Shown here: piece by piece, positions 8,701 through 16,682 of the stretch
How the letters are laid out: every line of letters starts with the position of its first letter
Position numbering within the stretch: the stretch's first letter is position 1
Source: Myxococcaceae bacterium
Lineage (GTDB): Bacteria > Myxococcota > Myxococcia > Myxococcales > Myxococcaceae
NCBI GenBank assembly: GCA_019694595.1
Contig: JAIBBQ010000004.1
Location: 1-64,000 of the forward strand
Length of the DNA: 64,000 bases
Direction of reading: 5' to 3'
Translations under genes and position numbers: made by a program
The notes under the pieces: model-generated
Databases searched by the model: none
Told to the model about the DNA's origin: nothing
What the model saw: only the letters and a program-made list of their open reading frames with translations

Positions 8701-9924
8701 TTAGTACTGCAGCGTCAGCCTGACGATCACTTCGTGGCGCGTGAACGCAGCGCCCGCGCTGGCGGAATTCGTCCCGCGCAGCTGCAAGTTGTACCCGGCT
8801 CCGGCGCTCAGCCACGAGGTGAAGGCGAAGGCGGTGCTCACCCCACCCGTCAGCAGCGTGTCCTTGCGGCCCGAGGTGCCGTAGTAGGTGAGGTAGTCGA
8901 AGGCCACGTTCGCGCCCAGCGTCAGCCGCTGGAAGACGAGCGCCTTGGCGTCGAGGTAGCCGCGGTCGTCGCCGTAGGCGCCGAAGACCGGAGCCGGCGA
9001 GACCGAGCGCATGTAGCCCAGGTGAATCGAGGTGCCCTCGGTCGGCAAGAAGCCCAGGTCTGCCTGCGCGATGAGCGTGTTGAGCCCGGTGCCCTGGTAC
9101 TCGCCAGCGTAGCCGAGCGTCGCCAGCACCGAGATCTTCGAGGTCACCAGGCCCGACAGACCCGCCGAGGCGTGGAACACCGTGGCCGGCTTGCCCACCG
9201 TGCCCGAGAAGTAGGTGCGCAGGTCGACGCCGCTGTCGAAGACCACCGCCGTCTTCGGCAGGAAGCGCCAGCGCGCCGCCAGGCCCGGAGACAGGTTGCT
9301 GTAGTTCAGCTGCGAGACCTGGCTCGCCTGGCAGAGCGGGTCGGTCGCGGCGCAGCCCGCTGGCGTGCCGAGGAGCGGCTCGAAGAACTCCACGCCCCAC
9401 GCGAACTTGGGGGTGATCTCGATCGCCCGGCCACCAGGGTGAATCGGCACTGCGACGTGCGCGTTGTTGTACAGCGAGATGACGCCCACCGTGAGGCCCG
9501 GGCTGTTGGTGCGGTCGCTGCGGGTCAGGTTGTCGCCGAGCTGGAACTCCACCGCGCCCAGCTTGTTGAAGGCCGTGTCCAGCGCCACGTCGGTCTGGAA
9601 GCGCGAGGCGTCGCGGGCGCCCGAGAACAGGAGCCCGGTGAACATCACGTACTCGGCGTTGCCGTTGAAGTTGACCGCGGTGTTGTCGTTCTGCAGCTCG
9701 AAGCGGACGCCCGGGCGGAAGCGCAGCGCGATGTCGCCCGCGAGCTGCCCGGTGTTGAAGAACCCCGCAGCGCTGTCGTAGCGGCCTTCGAAGTCGAAGA
9801 ACGGGTGGAGCCGGCCGTCGCCGATCTTGATGCCGTTCGGCGCGTAGGGATTGGGCGCGGCCTCGCCCCACGCGATCGCCGCGGTCAGCGCCACCAGCGC
9901 ACCCCAGATTCGCACCGGAAACAC
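8701..9924 (-). CDS. outer-membrane beta-barrel, probable Wzp-type polysaccharide porin
   Basis: A 407-residue exported protein with an N-terminal signal peptide ([19 protein letters not shown]). It then shows alternating polar/hydrophobic strands ending in the outer-membrane C-terminal signature VRLTLQY with a terminal aromatic residue. Its stop is five bases from the OPX start, so the two form a pair. In Myxococcus xanthus, Wzp beta-barrels next to short OPX proteins are proposed to complete the outer-membrane channel, and this gene is best explained that way. The GTG at 9924 is preferred because a GGGAG box lies about nine bases upstream; a GTG at 9942 would add six residues. Confidence 0.82.
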   Translation of the reverse strand: MFPVRIWGALVALTAAIAWGEAAPNPYAPNGIKIGDGRLHPFFDFEGRYDSAAGFFNTGQLAGDIALRFRPGVRFELQNDNTAVNFNGNAEYVMFTGLLFSGARDASRFQTDVALDTAFNKLGAVEFQLGDNLTRSDRTNSPGLTVGVISLYNNAHVAVPIHPGGRAIEITPKFAWGVEFFEPLLGTPAGCAATDPLCQASQVSQLNYSNLSPGLAARWRFLPKTAVVFDSGVDLRTYFSGTVGKPATVFHASAGLSGLVTSKISVLATLGYAGEYQGTGLNTLIAQADLGFLPTEGTSIHLGYMRSVSPAPVFGAYGDDRGYLDAKALVFQRLTLGANVAFDYLTYYGTSGRKDTLLTGGVSTAFAFTSWLSAGAGYNLQLRGTNSASAGAAFTRHEVIVRLTLQY

Positions 9925-10009
9925 GATTGCCCGCTCCCTCACGTGTGGCCTGCGGCTCTAGCACGAGGGCCGCGCAACCAAAGTCCTTTTTCTGATGAAA
10001 CGAGCCCGG

Positions 10010-10618
10010 CTACATCGTCGGGCTGGCCGGCGGCTGCCGAACCGGCGGCGGCGACACCGGCAGCACCTTGCTCGGGTCACCCTTCGGCAGGTCGTCGGGC
10101 TCGTCGACGTCGAGCATCACCCGCTCATCGACCCGGAACGCGAGCTGGCCGATGCACTGCTCGGCCTCGGAGCGAAGCTCGTTGGTGCGCTTGTAGGCGA
10201 TCGCGACCTTGAAGTACTCGTCGCCCGCGGCCTTCTTGTCGTTGGCCGCCACGGCTTCCTGCAGCGCCACGCTCGCCTGCTCGGAGATGCGCACCAAGCC
10301 CTTGATCTGCGTGAGCTTTTCGTTGACGCAGTTCAGCTTCACCACGTCCTTGGTGTTGCGGGCCTCCTCGAGCTTGTCGATGGTCTCCTTGAGCGCCTGC
10401 CGCATGCGATCGAGGCCCTTCTCGGTCTGCTCGAGCTTCTCCTTGTTGGGCATGTCGTCGATCTCCTGGCGCTGCAGATCGATGCGCTGCTGCTTCTCGG
10501 TCTTGGGGGCAGCCGGGGGCGCGACGGGCGCCTGCACGGCGTCACCGGTGGTCGACGTCGGATCAGCCGCGAACGACACCACCGCCGACAGCACCGCTGC
10601 GATGAACAAGGCACGCAT
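10010..10618 (-). CDS. periplasmic coiled-coil hypothetical protein
   Basis: A 202-residue protein with a Sec signal peptide (MRALFIAAVLSAVVSFAA). A Pro/Ala linker, a charged coiled coil at about residues 38-90 (KEKLEQTEKGLDRMRQAL) and a second helical region with two cysteines follow, then a Pro-rich tail. No enzyme motif is present, so a structural or adaptor role in the periplasm is most likely. A sigma-70-like promoter lies upstream (see 10690-10717). It stands between the export genes and the cyclic-nucleotide/Glt-like block without overlapping either. Function is unknown. Confidence 0.75.
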   Translation of the reverse strand: MRALFIAAVLSAVVSFAADPTSTTGDAVQAPVAPPAAPKTEKQQRIDLQRQEIDDMPNKEKLEQTEKGLDRMRQALKETIDKLEEARNTKDVVKLNCVNEKLTQIKGLVRISEQASVALQEAVAANDKKAAGDEYFKVAIAYKRTNELRSEAEQCIGQLAFRVDERVMLDVDEPDDLPKGDPSKVLPVSPPPVRQPPASPTM

Positions 10619-10689
10619 CGAAAGACCCCAATTCAGTGCTTCGAAAGCTCGCCCGCAAACCCGAGCGACAAGAAATTGACGCGAGACAC

Positions 10690-10717
10690 CTTATGGATCG
10701 CCTGGCGCCGAAGTCAA
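10690..10717 (-). promoter_or_regulatory. sigma-70-like promoter for the periplasmic coiled-coil gene
   Basis: On the minus strand TTGACT (10717-10712) is followed after 16 bases by CATAAG (10695-10690), or after 17 bases by ATAAGG. Transcription would begin near 10684, giving a leader of about 65 bases to the ATG at 10618. The surrounding 10619-10775 spacer is unusually AT-rich for this genome. Confidence 0.5.
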
Positions 10718-10775
10718 CGCAACCGCTTGAAGCGCTGAACGATTTCTCGTCAGTCCCCGGCGGGGGGCCGGCGAT

Positions 10776-11222
10776 TCACAGCCGGGCGGCCAGGCGGGTG
10801 TTGGCCTCGCGCAGGCGGGCCGACAGCACCCGGGCGATGTTGATCACCACGAAGGTGAAGCCGTCGCGGTGCTGCTTGCGGAAGGCGGTGAGGTTCTCCG
10901 CCGTGAGGTGCAAGAGCTCGGCATCGGAGCGCGCTCGCACCGTCGCCGACCGGTACTCCTTGTCGATGAGCGACATCTCGCCGAAGAACTGGGGCGGGGT
11001 CAGCACCGCGATCACCTTGAGCTCGCCCGCCGCGTCCCGGCGCACCACTTCGACCTCGCCGGCCCCGATGACGTACAGGCTGTCGCCGAGCTCGCCTTCC
11101 TCGAAGATGACCTGCCCGGCGGAGAAGCGCCGCGGCCGCGACAGCTCGGCCACGTACTCGAGCTCCTGGTTCGACAGCATCTCGAACAGGGGCGACGTCG
11201 ACAGCACCGGCATCTTGTCCAT
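10776..11222 (-). CDS. cyclic nucleotide-binding domain protein
   Basis: A single CNB domain of the CAP/PKA-regulatory type, 148 residues, with no helix-turn-helix or kinase attached. The phosphate-binding cassette is seen as FGEMSLIDKEYRSATVRA, which keeps the Glu that contacts ribose and the Arg that contacts the cyclic phosphate. The preceding GDSLYVIGAGEVEVV strand is also typical. It probably acts as a small sensor that changes partner binding when cAMP or cGMP binds. It lies 15 bases downstream of the coiled-coil protein gene in the same direction, so that protein and the Glt-like genes above it are candidate partners. Confidence 0.85.
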   Translation of the reverse strand: MDKMPVLSTSPLFEMLSNQELEYVAELSRPRRFSAGQVIFEEGELGDSLYVIGAGEVEVVRRDAAGELKVIAVLTPPQFFGEMSLIDKEYRSATVRARSDAELLHLTAENLTAFRKQHRDGFTFVVINIARVLSARLREANTRLAARL

Positions 11223-11237
11223 GGCAGTCCCCCTTCG

Positions 11238-12194
11238 CTACGCCGCGCCCGGCGCGCCCTGACCCTTGCGGCCCTGCAAGAAGTACTGCTCGAAGCGGCG
11301 GTCGGCCTCTTCCAGGTTCAAGGCCGCCGCCCGCGCCGGCTCGAGGAAGCCGACGCCGCGCGCGCGGTCCACCTGGTACAGGTGCAGCGGCTGCACCTCG
11401 ACGTTGTACGACTCGCGGTCGTCCACCAGCGCCACCGCCCAGGCGAGGCGCTGATCGTCCTTGTGGCGGAAGTAGAGGAAGTCGACGCCGCTGGAGCAGC
11501 CGAAGTTGAGCCGCGCCTGCTCGAGCAGCGCCGAGGCCTTGGCCTTGGCGGCCTCCATCGCCTTCGCCGCAGCGTCGGTCTCCGCGCGCAGCGCCTTGCC
11601 CTTCTGCTTGCGCTCCTCGGCGGTGCCGAAGAGCTTCTCGGCCTGCGAGCGCACCTTCTTGCCCTGGGCGCGCTGCTCGGCGACCAGGAGCGAGACCTCC
11701 GCGCTGCGGCTCCACAGGCGCTCGACCTCGTCCCACAGACGCGCCTTGCGGGAATTCTCCTTGTCGTAGTCCTCGGCCGACGAGCGCAGCGCGCGCTCCA
11801 GCGTCTGGATCTCCGCGGGGTGGCGCTTGGCGTCCTTCGCTTCGTCGAGGCTCTTCTCCGCCGCGCCGAGGCGGTACCAGGCCTCGCTCGCGCGGTAGCG
11901 CTGTTCCTCGAAGTCGGAGACGCCGCGGAAGCTCTTGTTCTCGAGCTCGGTGGCCTCGGCGAGCATGGCCGCCGCGGTGTCCTCGTGCTCGCCCGCCCGG
12001 TACAGGGTGTCGATGGCGTTCTTCTGGCTGAGCTCGGCGCGGAAGTCGATGAGCGTGGCCTGCGCCAGGAGCTCCTCGTAGTGCGCCTCGGTGGTTCCGA
12101 TGGTGGCGCGCGCCTCGAGCAGGCTCTGCCACCAGGCGGTGAATTCCGCCGACTGGATCAGCGCGCGCAGCTCTGACAGGCGCTTGGGCTTCAT
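11238..12194 (-). CDS. long coiled-coil hypothetical protein
   Basis: A 318-residue soluble protein without signal peptide or membrane segment. It is Ala/Glu/Lys/Arg-rich and mostly helical, with likely coiled coils at about residues 80-215. A compact end domain at about residues 228-290 contains VDFLYFRHKDDQRLAWAVAL. No family was recognised. It follows the TonB-like GltG homologue by about 70 bases and precedes the CNB gene by 15, all in one direction. A cytoplasmic accessory role for the Glt-like complex is possible but is inferred only from position. Confidence 0.72.
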   Translation of the reverse strand: MKPKRLSELRALIQSAEFTAWWQSLLEARATIGTTEAHYEELLAQATLIDFRAELSQKNAIDTLYRAGEHEDTAAAMLAEATELENKSFRGVSDFEEQRYRASEAWYRLGAAEKSLDEAKDAKRHPAEIQTLERALRSSAEDYDKENSRKARLWDEVERLWSRSAEVSLLVAEQRAQGKKVRSQAEKLFGTAEERKQKGKALRAETDAAAKAMEAAKAKASALLEQARLNFGCSSGVDFLYFRHKDDQRLAWAVALVDDRESYNVEVQPLHLYQVDRARGVGFLEPARAAALNLEEADRRFEQYFLQGRKGQGAPGAA

Positions 12195-12267
12195 GCGCGG
12201 CGAACACTACCCGTGAACCGCACCCCCGTCGAAGCGGGAGTTCCCTGACGAGGGCGCGAGCCCCGCC

Positions 12268-13587
12268 TCAGGACGCGGGGGAGAAGACGAACGGGAAGGC
12301 GACCGGCGCGGGCGCTTCGGGCTTGAAGGGGAAGACCCAGCCGCGAATCAGGGTGCGGATGCAGCTCGCCACCGCGTCGTTGCCCAGCGAGTTCTCTTCG
12401 ATTTCCACGTCCTGCGGGCGGCCGTTGGTGCCGATCTCGAAGCGCACCACCACCTTGCCCTTGAGCGACGGGTTGCGCTTGAGCTCCTTCTCGTAGCACC
12501 CCTGGATCGCCGCCCGGCGCGCGCGCACGTACTTGGTGAGCGCCTCGCGGTCGACGTCGCCGGAGTCGACCTCGGGCGCCACGTCGGCCACGCGGCCCTT
12601 CACCGCGACTTCCTTCTTGTCGCCCAGGTTGACGTTGCCGCCGCCCGAGGTGCCGAGGTCGCCGATGCCGGCCGCGGTGCCCGCGGCGCCGCCCTTGGGG
12701 CCGCCCGCCATGCCGTCGGCGGTGCCCACCTGCACGCCGCCGGCGCCGGTGAGCGCCTCGGCGATGTTGCCCGAGCCGGTCGAGGAGCCGAGCACGTCGT
12801 CGATGGCGCCGTTGCCGCCCGAGGAGCCGAGGATCTTGAGGAGGCCCTTGCTGGCGACCTTCTTCTCGAGCGCCGCCTTCTTCTCGCCCGCCGAGGTCGG
12901 CTTGGCTTCGGCCACTTCCTTCTTCTCGGTCTTCTCTTCCTTCTTCTCTTCCTTGCCCGGCTTCTCTTCGACCACCTTCGGCTTGTCGACCGGGGTGGGC
13001 ATCATCACCTTGGCGAAGCGGTCGTTGAGCTCGTCGAGCGACAGCTCGCGCTCGGGGGGCATGGGCTGGCAGGCGATGAAGCCGGCGCCGGAGAAGTGCA
13101 CCAGGATCGACGCGGCGAGGATGCTGAAGAACAGCTGGTCGATGCCCGACAGCAGGCTGCCCTTGATGCCGGGCGGCAGCTCGGGCTTCGGGGGCTCGGG
13201 GGGCGGGGTGACGAACTGGAAGAGGAGCGAGACCTCGCCCACGCCCACGCGGCCCTTCATGGAGTCCTTGAGGGGCACCACGTAGACGTTGCCGCGCTTG
13301 ACGGCCATGCCCTGCTGCTTGAGCGCGTCGAAGGTGAGCTCGGAGTCGCCGACCTTGACCTTGCCGTCCATCTGGTCGCTGAAGACCAGGGAGAACTGGT
13401 TGTTGACGTACTCGAAGAGGGTGAAGGTCGCGGGCAGGTTGGAGACCGGCACCACGAAGGTGTTCTTGGGGTCGGTGCCGATGCTCACCGGGCCGCGGCG
13501 CTTGAGCGTGCGATCCTCGGTGATCTTCGCGCCCTGGATGAGGGCGATGCGCAAGTTCTTGAGACCCACCGGAGCCACAGTTGCCAT
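12268..13587 (-). CDS. GltG-like bitopic protein: FHA-like N-terminus, TM helix, AgmX/PglI (TonB-like) C-terminus
   Basis: A 439-residue protein. Residues 1-135 resemble a forkhead-associated domain (KRRGPVSIGTDPKNTFVV). A transmembrane helix follows at about 148-174 (LFFSILAASILVHFSGAGF), then a Lys/Glu/Pro-rich periplasmic stalk and a glycine-rich linker. The last 95 residues are the AgmX/PglI-type TonB-like domain (AIQGCYEKELKRNPSLKGKV, then VASCIRTLIRGWVFP). This order matches GltG of the M. xanthus Agl-Glt gliding machine, where such proteins span the envelope and contact periplasmic and outer-membrane partners. GltF-like and GltE-like genes lie directly upstream, which supports the call. 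Confidence 0.82.
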   Translation of the reverse strand: MATVAPVGLKNLRIALIQGAKITEDRTLKRRGPVSIGTDPKNTFVVPVSNLPATFTLFEYVNNQFSLVFSDQMDGKVKVGDSELTFDALKQQGMAVKRGNVYVVPLKDSMKGRVGVGEVSLLFQFVTPPPEPPKPELPPGIKGSLLSGIDQLFFSILAASILVHFSGAGFIACQPMPPERELSLDELNDRFAKVMMPTPVDKPKVVEEKPGKEEKKEEKTEKKEVAEAKPTSAGEKKAALEKKVASKGLLKILGSSGGNGAIDDVLGSSTGSGNIAEALTGAGGVQVGTADGMAGGPKGGAAGTAAGIGDLGTSGGGNVNLGDKKEVAVKGRVADVAPEVDSGDVDREALTKYVRARRAAIQGCYEKELKRNPSLKGKVVVRFEIGTNGRPQDVEIEENSLGNDAVASCIRTLIRGWVFPFKPEAPAPVAFPFVFSPAS

Positions 13588-13693
13588 GTTCGACGGACCT
13601 CGCGCGCCCTCGAAAAGTTCCGCGCGTCGACGGAGTTTGTAACGAAAGGAAGTTGCTTGGAGATCTAGCCCCGCATGGGGGTGTGGGCAAGGA

Positions 13694-13939
13694 TCAGAAC
13701 ACGTCCTTGTCGACGCTCTTCTCCACCTTGGGAATGAAGGATTCTGCCCGGTTGATCTCGTCGAAGTTCAGCTGGCTGCGCTGCAGGTAATAGAAGGCCT
13801 GGGGCTTCTGGATGCGGCCTTCGACGGTCAGCGCGTCGAGGCGAATGACCTTCTTCTTCTTGGCCGGGGGGGCCTGGGCGACGGCCAGGGCCGAGGCCAG
13901 GAGCGACAGCGCGAGAGCGAGGCGGGGGAGGGCGCTCAT
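13694..13939 (-). CDS. small periplasmic GltF-like protein
   Basis: An 81-residue protein with a Sec signal peptide (LALALSLLASALAVAQA), a Lys-rich patch (PPAKKKKVIRLDAL) and a short domain containing GRIQKPQAFYYLQRSQLNF. Its ATG overlaps the stop of the upstream TPR lipoprotein gene by four bases (ATGA), so the two are translationally coupled. In M. xanthus a small periplasmic protein, GltF, is encoded between GltE and GltG; size, export signal and position all fit. Sequence similarity itself could not be tested. Confidence 0.75.
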   Translation of the reverse strand: MSALPRLALALSLLASALAVAQAPPAKKKKVIRLDALTVEGRIQKPQAFYYLQRSQLNFDEINRAESFIPKVEKSVDKDVF

Positions 13940-15498
13940 TTGTCGTCCGAGAGCTTACCCGCAGGCTTGGCGGGGGTGGGAGCCGGCGCTTCGTCGGTCA
14001 GCTTCCCGGCCGGCTTGGCGGGCTTGGCGGCGGCCTTCTTGGCGTCCTCGGCGGCCTTCTTCTTGGCGTCTTCTTCGGCCTTCTTCTTGTCGTCTTCCGC
14101 CTTCTTGGCGTCGTCGGCCGCCTTCTTCTTGGCGTCTTCCTCGGCCTTCTTGGCGTCGTCGGCGGCCTTCTTCTTGTCGTCTTCCGCCTTCTGGGCCTTC
14201 TTGAGCGCGTCCTTCTTCTCGCGCTCGCGGCGGCGCTCTTCCTTCTCGATGCCCTTGGTGGCGTCCTTCAAGTACTGCTCGACGCGCTCGTCCCTGCCGC
14301 CCTTCTCGCGGAACTTCTGGAAGTAGTCGATGGAGGTCCGGTAGCGCTCGATGGTGTCGAGCCCGGGGACCTCGGAGTCGAGGTGGAGGATGGCGAGGTT
14401 GAAGTAGGTGTCGGGCAGCTCGGGCTTGAGCTTGAGCACTTCCTTGTACTGGGTCATCGCCTTGGGGAGGTCGAGCTTGCCGCGGTAGGCGTTACCGAGG
14501 TTGAGGCGGGCGGCGGCGAAGCCGGGGGCGGCGGCGACGGCCATCTCCAGCTCGCGGGCTGCGGACTCGTAGTCCTGGGCCTCGTTGAGGAGCGCGCCGA
14601 AGTTGTTGCGGGCCTCGGCGAAGTCCGGCTTGAGGGCGGAGGCCTGCTTGAAGGCGTCGAGCGCTTCCGGCTTCTGCTTGAGCGCGAGGTAGACGAGGCC
14701 GAGCGCGTTGTGGGTGGCGGCGTCGCCCGAGTCCACCGCGCGGGCGTTCTCGAGCACCATCTTGGCGAGCTCGGTCTTCTGCTCGCTGAAGTACACCTGT
14801 GCGAGGAGCTGCATCGCCTTCACGTTGCGCTCGTCGGCCTTGAGGACCTTCTTGGCCTCGGCGGCGGCGGGGTCGAGCTTGTTCTGCTGCACGAGCGCGA
14901 AGACGAGCGCCACGCGCAGCGCGAGGTTGGCGGGCTGCTGGGCGATGGTGGAGCGCACCTCGGACTCGAACTGGGCGCAGCGGCCGCGGCGGCAGCTCAG
15001 GCGGGCGAGGGCTTCCCAGGCGGACAGCTGGTCCGGGCGAATGGCGATGGCCTTGCGGTAGTCGCTCTCGGCGTCGGAGTCGTTGCCGCGGTGCTCCTCC
15101 AGGGTGCCGAGGTTGGTCCAGGCGTAGTCGGCCTTGGAGTTGCGGTTGAGGGTGTCCTTGAAGGCGCGCTCGGCGGCGTCCCAGTCGCCCTTGTTGGCGG
15201 CGTCGACGCCGGCGCGGAAGGAGGCCTGGGTGCTGGAGTCGTACTTGGGTTCGGGCGGCGGCGGCGGGGTGGCGGGCGCGGCGGCGGGCGCAGCGCCTCC
15301 GGCGGCGGGCGTGGTCGCGGCAGGGCCGGCAGCGGGCTGAGCAGGCGCGGCGGGCTTCGCCTCGTACGGCACCTCGGGGGTCTCGGCGGGGGCCGGACCG
15401 GAGGAGCCGCTCTGGGTGTTCTGCGACGTGGTGGCGCAGCCCAGGGCGAGCGCGAGGGCGGCGGGCGCCAGGACGCCGCGGCGAGAGAGGAGAGTCAC
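13936..15498 (-). CDS. GltE-like (AglT-like) TPR outer-membrane lipoprotein
   Basis: A 520-residue lipoprotein with signal and lipobox LALGC (acylated cysteine about residue 21). A Pro/Ala-rich linker follows, then a tetratricopeptide array at about residues 85-385 (YAWTNLGTLEEHRGNDSDAE, NNFGALLNEAQDYESAA). It ends in an extremely Lys/Ala/Asp/Glu-rich coiled tail with repeated KKAEDDKKKAEED-type units. TPR lipoproteins of this kind are outer-membrane anchored scaffolds, and gene order matches GltE-GltF-GltG of the myxobacterial gliding complex. The GTG at 15498 places the signal peptide at the N-terminus; in-frame GTG and TTG codons a few positions upstream cannot be excluded. Confidence 0.83.
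   Translation of the reverse strand: MTLLSRRGVLAPAALALALGCATTSQNTQSGSSGPAPAETPEVPYEAKPAAPAQPAAGPAATTPAAGGAAPAAAPATPPPPPEPKYDSSTQASFRAGVDAANKGDWDAAERAFKDTLNRNSKADYAWTNLGTLEEHRGNDSDAESDYRKAIAIRPDQLSAWEALARLSCRRGRCAQFESEVRSTIAQQPANLALRVALVFALVQQNKLDPAAAEAKKVLKADERNVKAMQLLAQVYFSEQKTELAKMVLENARAVDSGDAATHNALGLVYLALKQKPEALDAFKQASALKPDFAEARNNFGALLNEAQDYESAARELEMAVAAAPGFAAARLNLGNAYRGKLDLPKAMTQYKEVLKLKPELPDTYFNLAILHLDSEVPGLDTIERYRTSIDYFQKFREKGGRDERVEQYLKDATKGIEKEERRREREKKDALKKAQKAEDDKKKAADDAKKAEEDAKKKAADDAKKAEDDKKKAEEDAKKKAAEDAKKAAAKPAKPAGKLTDEAPAPTPAKPAGKLSDDK
13946..14200 (-). repeat. low-complexity codon repeat encoding a Lys/Ala/Asp/Glu coiled tail
   Basis: Reiterated GCCTTCTTGGCGTCGTC-type units (plus strand) produce the repeated KKAxDDAKKAEE tail of the TPR lipoprotein. 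It is a coding repeat likely to vary in length between strains, not a CRISPR array. Confidence 0.75.
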
Positions 15499-15736
15499 GG
15501 GTCGAGGTTTCAACACCAGAAGGGGGCCCCTGCAAGCCACGAGAGGGGGCTGTCGGAGGGTGTGGGAGGGGGCGCACGGGGCGCTGTTCGACCCGGGACC
15601 GGGGGCAGCGGCGGCGGCGCTCCGCCTCGGCCGGGGGCGCTCCTCATCGCGGCAAAGGCATGGGGAGGGGGGCCTTCAAAGACCGACGCTCGAATGGCCC
15701 CACGCCAGAGCCCGGGCGGGGGCGACTTTTTCAACT
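15499..15736. other. intergenic region upstream of the GltE-like gene
   Basis: GC-rich spacer with G-runs (GAGGGGGC, GGGAGGGGG). No gene and no convincing promoter were seen. It probably holds the promoter of the leftward GltE-F-G block and ends at the hairpin element that starts at 15737. Confidence 0.4.
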
Positions 15737-15950
15737 ACACCAAACATGAGACCAACGATGCTATTAAAATGCATCAATTCTTGCGCGTATAAGCTCAGGT
15801 TTGGTGTCACAAGAACCAGGTCCCGCCCGGCCCTCATCCCGCTCCAGCACGACCTGGCGCCCTGGCTCGGCCTGATTCTTGAAGCCGCGTCCTTCAGTGC
15901 GCCGCTGCGTCCGCGTCCTCTGCTGCGTGGCCTCGTGGATTCCTCGTTCT
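15737..15950. repeat. dispersed structured element, copy A (71-nt hairpin plus conserved tail)
   Basis: Positions 15737-15807 form an imperfect hairpin of exactly 71 nt. The arms begin ACACCAAAC and end GTTTGGTGT and pair over 13 of 14 positions. An AT-rich centre contains a smaller GATGC/GCATC hairpin (15757-15775). A conserved tail of about 140 bases follows, including CCTGGCTCGGCCTG and CGTCCTCTGCTGCG. The same element recurs at 63605-63813. The AT content of the core is strikingly unlike its surroundings. Strand is undetermined; it may be a small RNA, a MITE-like mobile repeat or a regulatory leader. Confidence 0.75.
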
Positions 15951-15992
15951 CGCTGACTCCGAGGCGCAGACCACGCCTAGGGTCCCGCCACC

Positions 15993-16682
15993 ATGACCCT
16001 CAGCCGGCGCGACATGCTCCTCACCCTCTCCGTCGCCCCCGCCGCGCTCGCGGCCGATGGAGGGACTGCTGCACCTCCCGCGGCCCGCGCCCTCAAGCCG
16101 CTCCCCTTCGACCCCGCGAAGCTCCCCGGCCTCTCCGAGCGCCTCCTCGTCTCCCACCACGAGAACAACTACGGCGGCGCCCTCAAGAACCTCTCCAAGG
16201 TCGAGGCCGAGCTCGCCCGCGTCACCAAGGACACGCCGGGTTTCCTCGTCGCGGGCCTGAAGGAGCGGGAGCTCACCTTCCGCAACTCGGTGGCGCTCCA
16301 CGAGGCCTACTTCGCCAACCTCGGCGGCGACGGCAAGGCGTCCGGCGCGCTGGAGAAGGCGCTCGCCAGGACCTTCGGCTCCTTCGCCCGCTTCGAGGAG
16401 CTCTTCCGCGCCTGCGCCCTCGCCCTGTCCGGCGGAAGCGGATGGACCGTGCTGTCCTTCCACCCCGAGCGGCAGGAGCTCACCATCGACTGGAGCGGCC
16501 ACCACACCCAGTCGCTCTCCGGCGCGGCGCCGCTGCTGGTGCTCGACCTCTACGAGCACGCCTACGCGCTCGACTACGGCGCCGCCGCCGCGCGGTACGT
16601 CGACGCCTTCATGGCCAACGTGCGCTGGGACGACGCCGAGCGCCGCTACGCGCGGTGGAGCGCGAAGTCAGCCCGCGAGTAG
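15993..16682 (+). CDS. Tat-exported Fe/Mn superoxide dismutase
   Basis: Iron/manganese superoxide dismutase, 229 residues including a twin-arginine leader (LSRRDMLLTLSVAPAALA), so it should be exported folded to the periplasm. Metal ligands are visible: His55/56 in SHHENNYGG, His103 in LHEAYF, and Asp185 and His189 in LDLYEHAYALDYG. The HENNYGG and LHEAYF variants mark an atypical branch that replaces the classical HxxxHH and HxNH boxes, so metal preference is uncertain. The gene starts 43 bases after repeat copy A, whose tail could overlap its promoter. Its end overlaps the convergent chromate transporter gene by 15 bases. Confidence 0.88.
   Translation: MTLSRRDMLLTLSVAPAALAADGGTAAPPAARALKPLPFDPAKLPGLSERLLVSHHENNYGGALKNLSKVEAELARVTKDTPGFLVAGLKERELTFRNSVALHEAYFANLGGDGKASGALEKALARTFGSFARFEELFRACALALSGGSGWTVLSFHPERQELTIDWSGHHTQSLSGAAPLLVLDLYEHAYALDYGAAAARYVDAFMANVRWDDAERRYARWSAKSARE

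Noticed and set aside
13946-14200. Regular repeats resembling a CRISPR array
   Set aside because: The repeats are in-frame codons of a Lys/Ala/Glu coiled tail with no unique spacers of uniform length.
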